Positions 8,139 through 17,459 are shown, numbered from the stretch's first letter. The stretch: DNA of 64,000 bases from CADCUY01 sp964242735 (GCA_964242735.1 CAXTAK010000004.1:110932-174931), one strand, 5' to 3'. A program made the numbers and translations. The notes: generated by a model from the sequence alone, not told the origin.

Positions 8139-9067
8139 CCACCGCGGCGCTCGCCCCGGCCGGGACGACGCGCGCGCCGTCCACGACACGGACGCGGAAG
8201 ACCGGGTCCGTCTCGTGGATGGTCATCCCGGCGCTGGCCTTCTTCATCGCCTTCGGGGCGGTGCCGCTCGTCGGGGTCCTCGTCCTCAGCTTCGGGCAGT
8301 GGGACGGCATCAACCCGACCATCGGCTTCGCGGGGCTGGCCAACTGGGCCTCGGTGCTCACCGACCCGGTGCTGTACCGGGCCCTGGGGACCACCTTCTG
8401 GATCATGGCCCTGTCGTGGCTGTTCCAGACCCCGATCAGCCTGCTGCTGGGCACGTTCGGCGCCGGGCACCAGCAGTACCGGGCCTTCCTCGCCGTCCTG
8501 TACTTCCTGCCGCTCCTGCTCTCCGCGGCGGCCAGCTCGATCGCGTTCAAGGCCCTGCTCGACCCCAACTTCGGCCTGTCGGCCTCCCTGGGGCTGCCGT
8601 TCCTGTCGCAGAACTGGCTCGGTGAGCCGGCGCTCGCGATCGCCGTGGTCGTCTTCATCATCTCGTGGATGTACATCCCGCTGCACACCCTCATCTACCA
8701 GGGTGGTGTGCGGCAGATCCCCAAGTCCTTGTACGAGGCGGCCTCGATCGACGGCGCCGGCCGGGTCAAGCAGTTCTTCTCCATCACCCTGCCGCAGCTG
8801 AAGTACACGGTCATCACCTCCTCGACGCTCATGGTCGTCGGGTCGCTGACGACCTTCGACCTGATCTTCGTGCTCACCGGCGGGGGCCCCGGCGACGCCA
8901 CCCGCGTCCTGGCCCTGGACATGTACCTGCGGGGCTTCCGGGCCAACGCGATGGGCCCCGCCAGCGTCATCGCCGTCGTCCTCGTGGTCGTCGGCCTCGG
9001 GATGGCGCTGCTGCTGCAGCGCCTCGGCGGCAAGGACACCGCCGCGAGCCAGCTCGACGGTCTGTAG
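8135..9067 (+). CDS. bxlF: Sugar ABC transporter permease (MalF type)
   Basis: Inner-membrane permease of the binding-protein-dependent sugar importer. The start GTG overlaps the stop of the binding-protein gene (GTGA, 8135-8138), indicating translational coupling. The 310 residues contain a Thr/Arg-rich N-terminal tail of about 30 residues, then six predicted membrane helices. The EAA loop that docks the ATPase is visible as YEAASIDGAGRVKQFFSITLPQ. LTGGGPGDATRVLALDMYLRGF near the end is typical of MalF-like permeases. Confidence 0.92.
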   Translation: MTTAALAPAGTTRAPSTTRTRKTGSVSWMVIPALAFFIAFGAVPLVGVLVLSFGQWDGINPTIGFAGLANWASVLTDPVLYRALGTTFWIMALSWLFQTPISLLLGTFGAGHQQYRAFLAVLYFLPLLLSAAASSIAFKALLDPNFGLSASLGLPFLSQNWLGEPALAIAVVVFIISWMYIPLHTLIYQGGVRQIPKSLYEAASIDGAGRVKQFFSITLPQLKYTVITSSTLMVVGSLTTFDLIFVLTGGGPGDATRVLALDMYLRGFRANAMGPASVIAVVLVVVGLGMALLLQRLGGKDTAASQLDGL

Positions 9068-9078
9068 GGAGTGGCGAG

Positions 9079-9975
9079 ATGAGCAGCGCAGTGAGCACCA
9101 GGGACACCTCCACCACGACCACCACACCGCCGGTGCAGCGCCCGCGCCGCACCCACCAGTTGCGGCACCTCAACCTGCCCGCGGGCATCGCCGGCTGGCT
9201 GTGGCTCGCGGTGATCATCGTCCCGATCTACTGGATCGTCATCACCAGCTTCAAGGAGCAGGCGGGGTACTTCACCTCGAACCCGCTCGTGCCTGCGGTC
9301 GAGCCCACGCTCGACAACTACCGGCTGGTCCTGGCCAACGACTTCACCCGCTACTTCATCAACAGCGTGGTCGTCACCCTGGGGACGATCGTGCCGGCCG
9401 TCCTGATCTCCTTCATGGCGGCCTTCGCCATCGTCCGCGGGGACAGCCGGTTCCTGCGCCTGTCGTCGCGCTTCCTGCTCCTGGGCCTCGCCATCCCGCT
9501 GCAGGCCACGATCATCCCGGTGTACCTGCTGATCATCCGGCTGAACCTCTACGACAGCCTGCTGGCGCTGATCCTGCCCTCGATCGCCTTCGCCATCCCG
9601 CTGAGCGTGCTGATCCTCGCCAACTTCATCCGCGACGTGCCCAACGAGCTGTTCGAGTCGATGCGCCTGGACGGCACGAGCGAGTGGGGGACGGCGTGGC
9701 GCCTGGCCATGCCGCTGACCCGCCCGGCCATGGTCACCGTGACCATCTACAACGGGCTCGCCGTGTGGAACGGCTTCCTGCTGCCGCTGGTGCTCACCCA
9801 GAGCCCGGAGCTGCGGGTCCTGCCCCTGGCGCTGTGGACCTTCCAGGGCCAGTACAGCGTCAACGTCCCAGCGGTGCTCGCTGCGGTGGTGCTCACCACC
9901 CTCCCCATCCTGGTGCTGTACGTGATCGGGCGCCGCCAGCTGGTGAGCGGGCTCACCGCCGGGTTCAGCAAGTAG
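9079..9975 (+). CDS. bxlG: Sugar ABC transporter permease (MalG type)
   Basis: Second permease of the same importer, 298 residues, starting 11 bases after bxlF. After a Thr-rich cytoplasmic tail it has six predicted helices. The first contains IAGWLWLAVIIVPIYWIVI, followed by the MalG-like stretch TSFKEQAGYF. The EAA loop reads FESMRLDGTSEWGTAWRLAM, with the conserved Gly. It is expected to heterodimerise with the preceding permease and to use an ATPase encoded elsewhere, since none is present in this cluster. Confidence 0.92.
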   Translation: MSSAVSTRDTSTTTTTPPVQRPRRTHQLRHLNLPAGIAGWLWLAVIIVPIYWIVITSFKEQAGYFTSNPLVPAVEPTLDNYRLVLANDFTRYFINSVVVTLGTIVPAVLISFMAAFAIVRGDSRFLRLSSRFLLLGLAIPLQATIIPVYLLIIRLNLYDSLLALILPSIAFAIPLSVLILANFIRDVPNELFESMRLDGTSEWGTAWRLAMPLTRPAMVTVTIYNGLAVWNGFLLPLVLTQSPELRVLPLALWTFQGQYSVNVPAVLAAVVLTTLPILVLYVIGRRQLVSGLTAGFSK

Positions 9976-10018
9976 CGCCGCGGCGGTCGCGCCGCCACCA
10001 CCACTCCCGAGGGGACCC

Positions 10019-12391
10019 ATGAGCACCGACCTGTCCCGTCCGAGCACAACCACCTCGAACGCCGACCCCCTGGGCGGTGCCGGCGCCGACCCCGGCGCCG
10101 ACCCCCGCGTCGACGCGCTCCTCGCGGCGATGACCCTGGAGGAGAAGCTCGCGCAGCTCGTCGGCCTGTGGGAGCAGCGCGGCGGCTCCGGTGACGGCGG
10201 CGACGTCGCGCCGATGGCCGACGCGATGCAGGCCGAGGAGAGCGACTTCACGGCCTTCGCCGCCCACGGGCTCGGGCAGCTGACCCGCCCGTTCGGCACC
10301 GCACCGCTGGACCCGGTGGAGGGGGCGCGGGGGCTGGCCGCCAAGCAGCGCTGGCTCACCGAGCACACCCGCCTCGGCATCCCGGCGCTGGTGCACGAGG
10401 AGTGCCTGACGGGCCTGGCCGCGTGGCGGGCCACCACCTTCCCGGCGCCGCTGTCCTGGGGCGCGAGCTTCGACCCCGACCTGGTGGAAGCGATGGGCGC
10501 GGCGATCGGGACGTCGATGCGCTCCCTGGGCGTGCACCAAGGGCTCGCGCCGGTGCTCGACGTCGTCCGCGACGCCCGCTGGGGTCGGGTCGAGGAGTGC
10601 ATCTCCGAGGACCCCTACCTCGTCGGCACGGTGGCCACCGCGTACGTGCGCGGGGTGCAGTCCACCGGCGTCGTCGCCACCCTGAAGCACTTCGTCGGGT
10701 ACTCCAACAGCCGCGCCGGGCGCAACCTCGCCCCCGTGCACGCCGGGCCCCGGGAGGTCGCCGACGTGCTCCTGCCGCCCTTCGAGATGGCCGTCCTCGA
10801 CGGCGGCGCCGGGTCGGTGATGAACTCCTACGCCGAGATCGACGGCGTCCCGGTGGCCGCCGACGTCGACCTGCTCACCGGAGTGCTGCGCGGGCGCTGG
10901 GGCTTCACCGGCACCGTCGTCGCCGACTACTTCGCCGTCGCCTTCCTCCAGACGCTGCACGGGGTGGCCAGCGACCTCGGCGACGCCGCCGCGCAGGCGC
11001 TGACCGCCGGCATCGACGTGGAGCTGCCCACCGGCACCGCCTACCTCACCCCGCTCGCGGAGCGGGTGCGCGACGGGGAGCTCCCCGAGGACCTGGTGGA
11101 CCGCGCCGTGCGCCGGGTGCTGGCGCAGAAGGCGCGCCTGGGACTGCTCGACGCCACCTTCGACGAGGGCGCCGTGGACGCCGCCGGCATCGACCTCGAC
11201 CCCCCGGTCCACCGCGACATCGCCCGCCAGCTCGCGGAGGAGGCGGTCGTCCTGCTCAGCAACGACGGCACGCTCCCCCTGGCTCCGAGCGACCAGCGCC
11301 GGGTGGCGGTGGTGGGCCCGAACGCGAGCAGCACCGACGCCCTCTTCGGGTGCTACAGCTTCGCCAACCACGTGCTCGCCCAGCACCCCGGCACCGAGCT
11401 CGGCCTCGAGGTGAGCACCCTGCTCGAGGCGCTGGGCACCGAGCTCCCGGGCGCCGAGCTGGTCCACGAGCGCGGCTGCGACGTGGACACCGCAGACACC
11501 GGCGGCATCGCGGCCGCGGTCGAGGCGGCGCGCGGCGCCGACCTGGTGGTCGCGGCCGTCGGCGACCTCGCCGGGCTGTTCGGGCGCGGCACCTCCGGGG
11601 AGGGTTGCGACGCCGACGACCTGGACCTGCCCGGGGTCCAGCGCCAGCTCGTCGAGGCCGTGATCGCCACCGGCACGCCGGTGGTGCTCGTCCTGCTCAC
11701 CGGGCGCCCGTACGCCGTGGGGTGGGCCCTGGAGGGCGCCGCCGCCGTGGTGCAGGCCTTCTTCCCCGGTCAGGAGGGTGCCGGCGCCATCGCCGGGGTG
11801 CTCTCCGGGCGGGTCAACCCCTCCGGGCGGCTGCCGGTGAGCCTGCCCCGCTCGGTCGGCTCGCAGCCCTACAGCTACCTGCACCCCGCGCTGGGCGGGG
11901 CGAGCTCGGTGAGCAACCTCGAGACCGCCCCCGTGCTGCCCTTCGGGCACGGCCTGTCCTACACCTCCTTCGAGCACACCGACCTGGCGGTGCGCACCGC
12001 GCGGGTCCCCACCGACAGCGCCCTCGTGGTGACGTGCCGGGTGACCAACACCGGTGACCGGGCCGGCGCGGACGTCGTCCAGGTCTACGCCAGCGACCCG
12101 GTGGCCTCGGTGACGCGGCCCGTGGTGCAGCTCCTGGGCTACGCCCGGGTGCTCCTGGAGCCCGGTGCGAGCGCGGAGGTGACCTTCGACGTGCCGACCA
12201 CCCGGCTGGCGCTCACCGACCGGGCGATGGTGCGGGTGGTGGAGCCGGGGAGGATCGACCTCAGCGTGGGCACCTCCTGCCAGGACCGCCCGCTGAGCGC
12301 CGTGGTGGAGCTGACGGGGCCCCCGCACGAGGTCACCACCGCCGACCGCCGCGTGGTCGACGTGAGCGTCGTCCCCCAGGGGCCCGCGTGA
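10019..12391 (+). CDS. bxlA: GH3 beta-xylosidase/beta-glucosidase
   Basis: Glycoside hydrolase family 3 enzyme of 790 residues that releases terminal sugars from imported oligosaccharides; beta-xylosidase is inferred from the operon. Domain order is the N-terminal TIM barrel (KHFVGYS and MNSYAEIDGVP motifs; VVADYF with nucleophile Asp303), the alpha/beta sandwich with the acid/base, and a C-terminal fibronectin-III-like domain (VTNTGDRAGADVVQVY). No signal peptide is visible, so it works in the cytoplasm on transported substrate, as BxlA does. It starts 43 bases after bxlG. Its stop overlaps the next start (GTGA). Confidence 0.9.
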   Translation: MSTDLSRPSTTTSNADPLGGAGADPGADPRVDALLAAMTLEEKLAQLVGLWEQRGGSGDGGDVAPMADAMQAEESDFTAFAAHGLGQLTRPFGTAPLDPVEGARGLAAKQRWLTEHTRLGIPALVHEECLTGLAAWRATTFPAPLSWGASFDPDLVEAMGAAIGTSMRSLGVHQGLAPVLDVVRDARWGRVEECISEDPYLVGTVATAYVRGVQSTGVVATLKHFVGYSNSRAGRNLAPVHAGPREVADVLLPPFEMAVLDGGAGSVMNSYAEIDGVPVAADVDLLTGVLRGRWGFTGTVVADYFAVAFLQTLHGVASDLGDAAAQALTAGIDVELPTGTAYLTPLAERVRDGELPEDLVDRAVRRVLAQKARLGLLDATFDEGAVDAAGIDLDPPVHRDIARQLAEEAVVLLSNDGTLPLAPSDQRRVAVVGPNASSTDALFGCYSFANHVLAQHPGTELGLEVSTLLEALGTELPGAELVHERGCDVDTADTGGIAAAVEAARGADLVVAAVGDLAGLFGRGTSGEGCDADDLDLPGVQRQLVEAVIATGTPVVLVLLTGRPYAVGWALEGAAAVVQAFFPGQEGAGAIAGVLSGRVNPSGRLPVSLPRSVGSQPYSYLHPALGGASSVSNLETAPVLPFGHGLSYTSFEHTDLAVRTARVPTDSALVVTCRVTNTGDRAGADVVQVYASDPVASVTRPVVQLLGYARVLLEPGASAEVTFDVPTTRLALTDRAMVRVVEPGRIDLSVGTSCQDRPLSAVVELTGPPHEVTTADRRVVDVSVVPQGPA

Positions 12392-13566
12392 GCGCCCCGC
12401 TGCGCGTGGCCATGGTCGGGCACGGGTTCATGGGCAGGGCGCACACCCAGGCGTGGCGGGTGGCTCCGCGGTTCTTCGACCTGCCGCGCACCCCGGAGCT
12501 CGCGGTGCTGGTCGGGCGGGACGAGGGCCGGGCCCGCGAGGCCGCGGACCGGCTCGGGTGGGCCGACGTCGAGACCGACTGGCGGCGCGTCATCGAGCGC
12601 GACGACGTCGACGTGGTCGACGTGGTCACGCCCGGCAACACGCACGCGGAGATCGCCGTCGCGGCCCTGGAGGCCGGCAAGCACGTCCTGTGCGAGAAGC
12701 CGCTGGCCAACAGCGTCGCCGACGCCGAGCGGATGGCGGCGGTCGCCGACGGCGCCGCGGCCACGGGGGTCTTCGCCGCGGTGGGCTTCAGCTACCGCAG
12801 GGTCCCCGCCGTGGCCCTGGCGAAGCAGCTCGTCGCCGAGGGCGTCGTCGGACAGGTGCGCCAGGTGCGTGCCCGCTACCTCCAGGACTGGCTCGTGGAC
12901 GCCGAGGGCCCCATGACGTGGCGCCTGGACGCAGCGGTGGCGGGGTCCGGCTCCCTCGGCGACATCGGCGCCCACGCCGTCGACGCGGTGCAGTTCGTCA
13001 CCGGTCTGGAGGTGGAGTCCGTCAGCGGGCTGCTGCACACCTTCGTGGTGGAGCGGCCTCTGCTCGCCGAGCAGCGCGGTCTGGGCGGCTCGGCGTCGGC
13101 GGACCCGGGCCAGCGCGCGCCGGTGACCGTGGACGACGCGGCGCTGTTCACCGCCCGGCTGTCCGGCGGGGCGCTGGGTTCCTTCGAGGCGACGCGGTAC
13201 GCCACCGGGCGCAAGAACGCGCTGTCCCTGGAGGTCTCCGGCTCCACCGGGGCCATCGCCTTCGACCTCGAGGAGATGAACGTGCTGAGCGTCTACGACG
13301 GGCGCGACCCGCTCGGCCGGCAGGGCTTCCGACGCATCATCGTCACCGAGCCCGAGCACCCGTACATGGCGGCGTGGTGGCCGACGGGCCACACCATCGG
13401 CTACGAGCACACCTTCACCCACCAGGTGCGCGACCTCGTCGTCGACCTCGCCGACGGCCGCCAGCCGCGGCCGTCCTTCGCCGACGGGCTGCAGGTGCAG
13501 CGCGTCCTCGCGGCGGTGGGGCGCAGCGCGGCCCAGGGCAGCACCTGGGTGGGGACAGCGGCGTGA
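12388..13566 (+). CDS. Gfo/Idh/MocA family oxidoreductase (first copy)
   Basis: NAD(P)-dependent sugar dehydrogenase or reductase, 392 residues. The Rossmann fold reads VAMVGHGFMGRAHTQAW, followed by the family signature CEKPL (about residue 105) and a C-terminal substrate-binding sheet with SLGDIGAHAVDAVQF, which holds the usual catalytic-region His. It is translationally coupled by GTGA to the GH3 gene and to the ThuA-like gene after it. Members oxidise hydroxyls of sugars, polyols or glycosides; the substrate here is unknown. Its place in a xyloside operon suggests action on xylose-containing compounds or on their 3-keto derivatives. Confidence 0.88.
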   Translation: MSAPLRVAMVGHGFMGRAHTQAWRVAPRFFDLPRTPELAVLVGRDEGRAREAADRLGWADVETDWRRVIERDDVDVVDVVTPGNTHAEIAVAALEAGKHVLCEKPLANSVADAERMAAVADGAAATGVFAAVGFSYRRVPAVALAKQLVAEGVVGQVRQVRARYLQDWLVDAEGPMTWRLDAAVAGSGSLGDIGAHAVDAVQFVTGLEVESVSGLLHTFVVERPLLAEQRGLGGSASADPGQRAPVTVDDAALFTARLSGGALGSFEATRYATGRKNALSLEVSGSTGAIAFDLEEMNVLSVYDGRDPLGRQGFRRIIVTEPEHPYMAAWWPTGHTIGYEHTFTHQVRDLVVDLADGRQPRPSFADGLQVQRVLAAVGRSAAQGSTWVGTAA

Positions 13567-14258
13567 GCGAGCGCCACGCCCTCGTGGTCAGGGGCGGCTG
13601 GGACGGCCACCAGCCCGTCGAGGCCACCGACCTGTTCATCCCCCACCTGGAGGCGCACGGCTTCACCGTGCGCGTCGAGGGCTCCCCCGCGCCGTACGCC
13701 GACGCCGCGTACATGGCGGGGGTGGACCTGGTGCTCCAGTGCACGACCATGTCGTCCATCGAGCCCGAGGAGCTCGCGGGGCTGCGCGCGGCGATCGAGG
13801 CCGGGACCGGGATGGCGGGCTGGCACGGCGGGATCGCGGACTCCTACCGGAACAGCTCCGACTACCTGCACCTGGTCGGCGGGCAGTTCGCGTGCCACCC
13901 CGGGAAGGCGCCGGAGCTGCGCACCGGGGAGCAGGCCGACAACTACGTGCCCCACCGGGTCACCATGCTCCCCACGGCGGCCGACCACCCGATCACCGCC
14001 GGCCTCGACGACGTCGACCTGGTGACCGAGCAGTACTGGGTGCTCGCCGACGGCTACGTCGACGTCCTCGCGACGACGACCCAGGCCGTCCGCCCCGGAG
14101 ACCCGTGGCACCGGGAGGTGACCTCCCCCGCGATCTGGACCCGCCAGTGGGGCGAGGGTCGGATCTTCGTGTGCACACCCGGCCACCGCGTCGAGGTCCT
14201 GCAGCACCCGACCGTGCGCACCATCATCGAGAGGGGCCTGCTGTGGGCGGCGCGCTGA
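13563..14258 (+). CDS. ThuA-like trehalose-utilisation family protein
   Basis: A 231-residue protein of the ThuA family, which has a glutamine-amidotransferase-like flavodoxin fold. Recognisable stretches are VVRGGWDGHQPVEATD at the N-terminus, AGVDLVLQCTTMSSI, and GMAGWHGGIADSYRN in the centre. In ThuA/ThuB pairs these proteins accompany Gfo/Idh oxidoreductases in making or processing 3-keto-glycosides; the exact chemistry of ThuA is poorly defined. The gene starts by a GTGA overlap with the first oxidoreductase and overlaps the second by 16 bases, so the three are probably translated together. Confidence 0.82.
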   Translation: MSERHALVVRGGWDGHQPVEATDLFIPHLEAHGFTVRVEGSPAPYADAAYMAGVDLVLQCTTMSSIEPEELAGLRAAIEAGTGMAGWHGGIADSYRNSSDYLHLVGGQFACHPGKAPELRTGEQADNYVPHRVTMLPTAADHPITAGLDDVDLVTEQYWVLADGYVDVLATTTQAVRPGDPWHREVTSPAIWTRQWGEGRIFVCTPGHRVEVLQHPTVRTIIERGLLWAAR

Positions 14259-15358
14259 GGGTGGGCATCGTCGGGGCGGGGAGGATCAGCGCCCAGTACA
14301 GCGCCTCGTTCGCGCGACTGCCGCAGGTGGAGGTCGCCGCCGTCGCCGACCTGGACGCCGACCGCGCGAGCGCGCTCGCCGACCATCACCCGGGAGCGCG
14401 GGCCGTGCCGCTGCAGGGCCTGCTCACCGCGGACGACGTGGACGTGGTCCTCAACCTGACGGTGCCGTCCGTGCACGCGGAGGTCGCCCACGCGGCCCTG
14501 GGGGCGGGCAAGCACGTCTACGGGGAGAAGCCGCTCGCCGCGACCGCGCTGGAGGGGCGCGGCGTGGTGGACGCCGCCGCCGCCGCGGGGCTGCGGCTGG
14601 CGTGCGCGCCCGACACGGTGCTCGGGACGGGCGTGCAGACGGCGCGCGCGGCCCTCGACGCCGGGATGATCGGCGTCCCGCACGCCGCGACGGCGTTCAT
14701 GGTCACACCCGGGCACGAGCTCTGGCACCCGGACCCCGGGTTCTACTACCAGCCCGGTGGGGGCCCGCTGCTCGACATGGGTCCGTACTACCTGACCGCG
14801 CTGGTGCACCTGCTCGGCCCGGTCGCCCGCGTGGTCGGCGCCTCCTCCCGACCCCGGGCCACCCGGACCGTCGCCGACGGGCCGCGCGCCGGCACGGTGG
14901 TCGACGTCGCGGTCGACACGCACGTCACCGGCATCCTCGAGCACCACGGGGGCGCCCTGACGACGCTGGTGATGAGCTTCGACACCTGGGCGGCGCGCCT
15001 GCCGCGCCTGGAGGTCTACGGCAGCGCCGGGTCCCTGTCGGTCCCGGACCCGAACTGCTTCGACGGTCCGGTGGACGTCTTCACCGCCCAGGCGCCGCAG
15101 TGGGTGCGCCTGCCCGTCTCGGCGGGGTACCTGGGCGCCGGTCGCGGCGTGGGGGTCGCGGACCTGGCGCTCGCCCTCGCGGAGGAGCGGCCGCACCGGG
15201 CTGACGGGGACGTGGCCCTGCACGTGCTCGACGTCATGGGCTCCGTCCAGGCCGCGGCGGACTCGGGGACGGCGGTGGCGATCACCTCCACGTGCGAGCG
15301 TCCGGAGCCCCTGACAGAGCTGATCGATCTGGCCCGCTCCCCCGCCAGCACCGGGTAG
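14243..15358 (+). CDS. Gfo/Idh/MocA family oxidoreductase (second copy)
   Basis: A 371-residue NAD(P)-dependent oxidoreductase with Rossmann motif VGIVGAGRISAQYSASF, signature GEKPLA (about residue 95), and PGGGPLLDMGPYYLTALVHLLG in the substrate-binding half. It is clearly diverged from the upstream paralogue. The GTG at 14243 is preferred because GAGAGGGG lies seven bases ahead; it overlaps the ThuA-like gene by 16 bases. It is the last gene of the operon. The two non-identical oxidoreductases around ThuA would fit an oxidise/cleave/re-reduce sequence on a glycoside, but this is inference. Confidence 0.87.
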   Translation: MGGALRVGIVGAGRISAQYSASFARLPQVEVAAVADLDADRASALADHHPGARAVPLQGLLTADDVDVVLNLTVPSVHAEVAHAALGAGKHVYGEKPLAATALEGRGVVDAAAAAGLRLACAPDTVLGTGVQTARAALDAGMIGVPHAATAFMVTPGHELWHPDPGFYYQPGGGPLLDMGPYYLTALVHLLGPVARVVGASSRPRATRTVADGPRAGTVVDVAVDTHVTGILEHHGGALTTLVMSFDTWAARLPRLEVYGSAGSLSVPDPNCFDGPVDVFTAQAPQWVRLPVSAGYLGAGRGVGVADLALALAEERPHRADGDVALHVLDVMGSVQAAADSGTAVAITSTCERPEPLTELIDLARSPASTG

Positions 15359-15482
15359 CTGCCGAGGGCACGGACGGCTTGCGCACCGAGCGCCCCGCGC
15401 TGCCCGACGACGGGTGCAGTTCCCGGCTCGTGTCCCGGACCCGGGTGCGCGCCGGTGGACCTCCCTCCGGGGGCCAGGCCGC

Positions 15483-15917
15483 TCAGTCCAGTCGCCAGGA
15501 GGCCAGCGCCGGCCCCAGCGGGGTGAACGCTGACGCCAGCGCCGCGAGGCTCACCGCGGCGACGGCCCAGAGCCCGGCCGCGACCGCGCGCGTCGGGCGC
15601 GGTGACGGGCCGAGCACCCCCACCCCTCGGCTCAGCGCCACGCTCGTGGCGGCGAGGATCGCCAGCACGGCGGGGCCCAGCACCACCGACAGGCCCGCCG
15701 CAGCCACCCACCGGCCACCGTCGCCGCGCGGCCACAGGTCCTTCGGGTCGTGGGCGCCGCCGGCGACCTCCGCGAGGGGCACGCGGTCCGAGCCGTTGAC
15801 GAGGAACGGCACGACGACCCCCGCCAGGTGCACGACGACCGTCATGACGAGCGCGCCCGCGAGCAGGGCGACGACGCGGGGCGTGGCGAACGACCGGTCC
15901 TGCTCCACAGCGCTCAC
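15483..15917 (-). CDS. Small predicted membrane protein
   Basis: A 144-residue hydrophobic protein with about four membrane segments: VVALLAGALVMTVVVHLAGV near residue 15, a second at VAAAGLSVVLGPAVLAILAA, and a third at AVAAGLWAVAAVSLAALAS, with a shorter one between. The loop after the first helix contains NGSDRVPLAEV. No family is recognised. It starts with GTG at 15917 and is divergent from the exonuclease gene, with 53 bases between. The 124 bases separating it from the upstream oxidoreductase hold no clear signal. Confidence 0.6.
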   Translation of the reverse strand: MSAVEQDRSFATPRVVALLAGALVMTVVVHLAGVVVPFLVNGSDRVPLAEVAGGAHDPKDLWPRGDGGRWVAAAGLSVVLGPAVLAILAATSVALSRGVGVLGPSPRPTRAVAAGLWAVAAVSLAALASAFTPLGPALASWRLD

Positions 15918-15970
15918 GCCGCCAGCCCGGCACCGGGCCCGCGCGCGTCGAGAGCCCTAGCCTGCCTCGC

Positions 15971-16969
15971 GTGAGCACCGACGACGCGACGGGGAGGCTG
16001 CTCCTGCTCGACTCCGCCACCCTCTACTTCCGCGCCTTCCACGCCATCCCGGGCACGGTCACCGCCCCGGACGGGACCCCGGTGGGGGCGGTGCGCGGCT
16101 TCCTCGACATGGTGGCGGTCCTGGTCGAGCGCCTGCGCCCCGGGCAGGTGGTGGCGTGCTGGGACGACGACTGGCGCCCGGCGTGGAGGGTGGCGCTGCT
16201 GCCCTCGTACAAGGCGCACCGCACGGTCGAGGGTGGCGGTGAGGAGGTGCCCGAGATGCTCGGTGCGCAGGTGGAGGTCATCGCCGAGCTGCTCGCGGCG
16301 CTCGGCGTCCCCCGCGTCGGTGCGCCCGGGTGCGAGGCCGACGACATCATCGCCACCCTCGCCACGCGAGCCGGCGCCGCCGGGACGGGCGTGGACGTCG
16401 TCTCCGGCGACCGTGACCTCCTGCAGCTCGTCGACGACGCCGCCGGGGTGCGGGTGGTGTGGATCGGGCGCGGGGTGCGCGAGGCGGAGATCATCGACGG
16501 CGGCGTCCTCGCCGGGCGGTACGGGCTGGGCCTTGCCGGCCCCGGCCGGGCGTACGCGGACCTGGCAGTGCTGCGCGGTGACCCCAGCGACGGGCTCCCA
16601 GGGGTGGCGGGCATCGGGGAGAAGACGGCGGCGGCACTGCTCGCCCGGCACGGGGACCTCGCCGGTGTCCTCGCCGCCGTGGACGCGGGTGATCCCGCAG
16701 TGCGCCCCGCGGTGGCCGCCTCGCTGCGAGCGGCACGGACCTACCTGGCGGTGGCGCCGGAAGTGGTCGCGGTCCTGCGCGACGCCGACGTGCCCCCGCT
16801 CCCGACCGCCCCCGGGGTGGGGCACCTCGGTGACGGGCTGGACCGCGAGCGCCTCCACGGCCTGGCGCAGCGGTGGGGGGTGCTCTCCCCGGTGCAGCGC
16901 CTGCTGGCCGCCATGGGCGCGGAGGCCCTGCCCGGACCCGACTCCGCCGGTGGCGCGCCGGGTACGTGA
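15971..16969 (+). CDS. 5'-3' exonuclease (stand-alone PolI N-domain-like)
   Basis: FEN-type 5' nuclease of 332 residues acting on 5' flaps or RNA primers, without an attached polymerase. The N-terminal DSATLYFRAFHAIPG matches the PIN-like N region, and CWDDDWRPAWRVALLPSYKAHR carries the conserved Asp and the Arg/Lys arch. GCEADDIIATLA and SGDRDLLQLV supply the metal-binding carboxylates. AVLRGDPSDGLPGVAGIGEKTA is the H3TH DNA-binding element. Actinobacteria commonly carry this stand-alone gene besides polA. It starts with GTG and is convergent with a DUF5872 gene. Confidence 0.92.
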   Translation: MSTDDATGRLLLLDSATLYFRAFHAIPGTVTAPDGTPVGAVRGFLDMVAVLVERLRPGQVVACWDDDWRPAWRVALLPSYKAHRTVEGGGEEVPEMLGAQVEVIAELLAALGVPRVGAPGCEADDIIATLATRAGAAGTGVDVVSGDRDLLQLVDDAAGVRVVWIGRGVREAEIIDGGVLAGRYGLGLAGPGRAYADLAVLRGDPSDGLPGVAGIGEKTAAALLARHGDLAGVLAAVDAGDPAVRPAVAASLRAARTYLAVAPEVVAVLRDADVPPLPTAPGVGHLGDGLDRERLHGLAQRWGVLSPVQRLLAAMGAEALPGPDSAGGAPGT

Positions 16970-16977
16970 CCTGTCCC

Positions 16978-17006
16978 CCCGCCCGACGTCCGAGATGCGG
17001 GGCGGG
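16978..17006. terminator. GC-rich hairpin between convergent genes
   Basis: CCCGCCC (16978-16984) pairs perfectly with GGGCGGG (17000-17006) across a 15-base loop. It lies between the convergent stops of the exonuclease and DUF5872 genes. There is no T tract, as is common in actinobacteria. Position is the main support for a bidirectional terminator role. Confidence 0.35.
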
Positions 17007-17015
17007 CGCGGGCGC

Positions 17016-17459
17016 TCAGGGGTCGTCGTGGTTGCGGGCGTGGGCGGCGGCCTCGGCGGCGGCGGGGGTGTTGGGCACGAACTGCTCCCCGTGCCGGGCA
17101 CCGTCGGTCTTCGCGGCGTCGGTCTCCGCGCGCTCGGCCTCGCTGAGCTCCTCCCACGCCTGCTTCGGCAGGTAGCGCGCGGCGCCACCGCCGTGGGCCT
17201 CCTCACCGGTGCGGGCCTGGGTCCCGCCGTCGGAGGTCTGCCACTCCTCCTCCGTCCACTGCGTCAGGTGCTGCTGGGTGTCGTCCTTGCCGCCGAGGTA
17301 CCGGCCGCCGGCGCCCTCGTACTCGTGCACGAGCAGCTGGGACTTCCGTGCCGACCACTGCCCGGGCTCTCCGCCGCGGTCACCGGCCTGGATCTCGTCC
17401 TTCAGGCGTGCCCGCAGGGCGGGGTCGGTGTACTTCTCCTCCGGGGTGCGAGCGCTCAT
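17016..17459 (-). CDS. DUF5872 domain protein
   Basis: A 147-residue, strongly charged protein without signal or membrane segment. Near the N-terminus KYTDPALRARLKDEIQAG, GQWSARKSQLLVHEYE and GGRYLGGKD follow each other, then WTEEEWQTSDG and RYLPKQAWEELS. This order matches the DUF5872 family, which is found in bacteria and some phages and often ends in an alanine-rich tail, as here. No activity is known for it. Conserved Trp, Arg and Lys positions suggest nucleic-acid binding, but nothing in the context confirms that. Confidence 0.75.
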   Translation of the reverse strand: MSARTPEEKYTDPALRARLKDEIQAGDRGGEPGQWSARKSQLLVHEYEGAGGRYLGGKDDTQQHLTQWTEEEWQTSDGGTQARTGEEAHGGGAARYLPKQAWEELSEAERAETDAAKTDGARHGEQFVPNTPAAAEAAAHARNHDDP

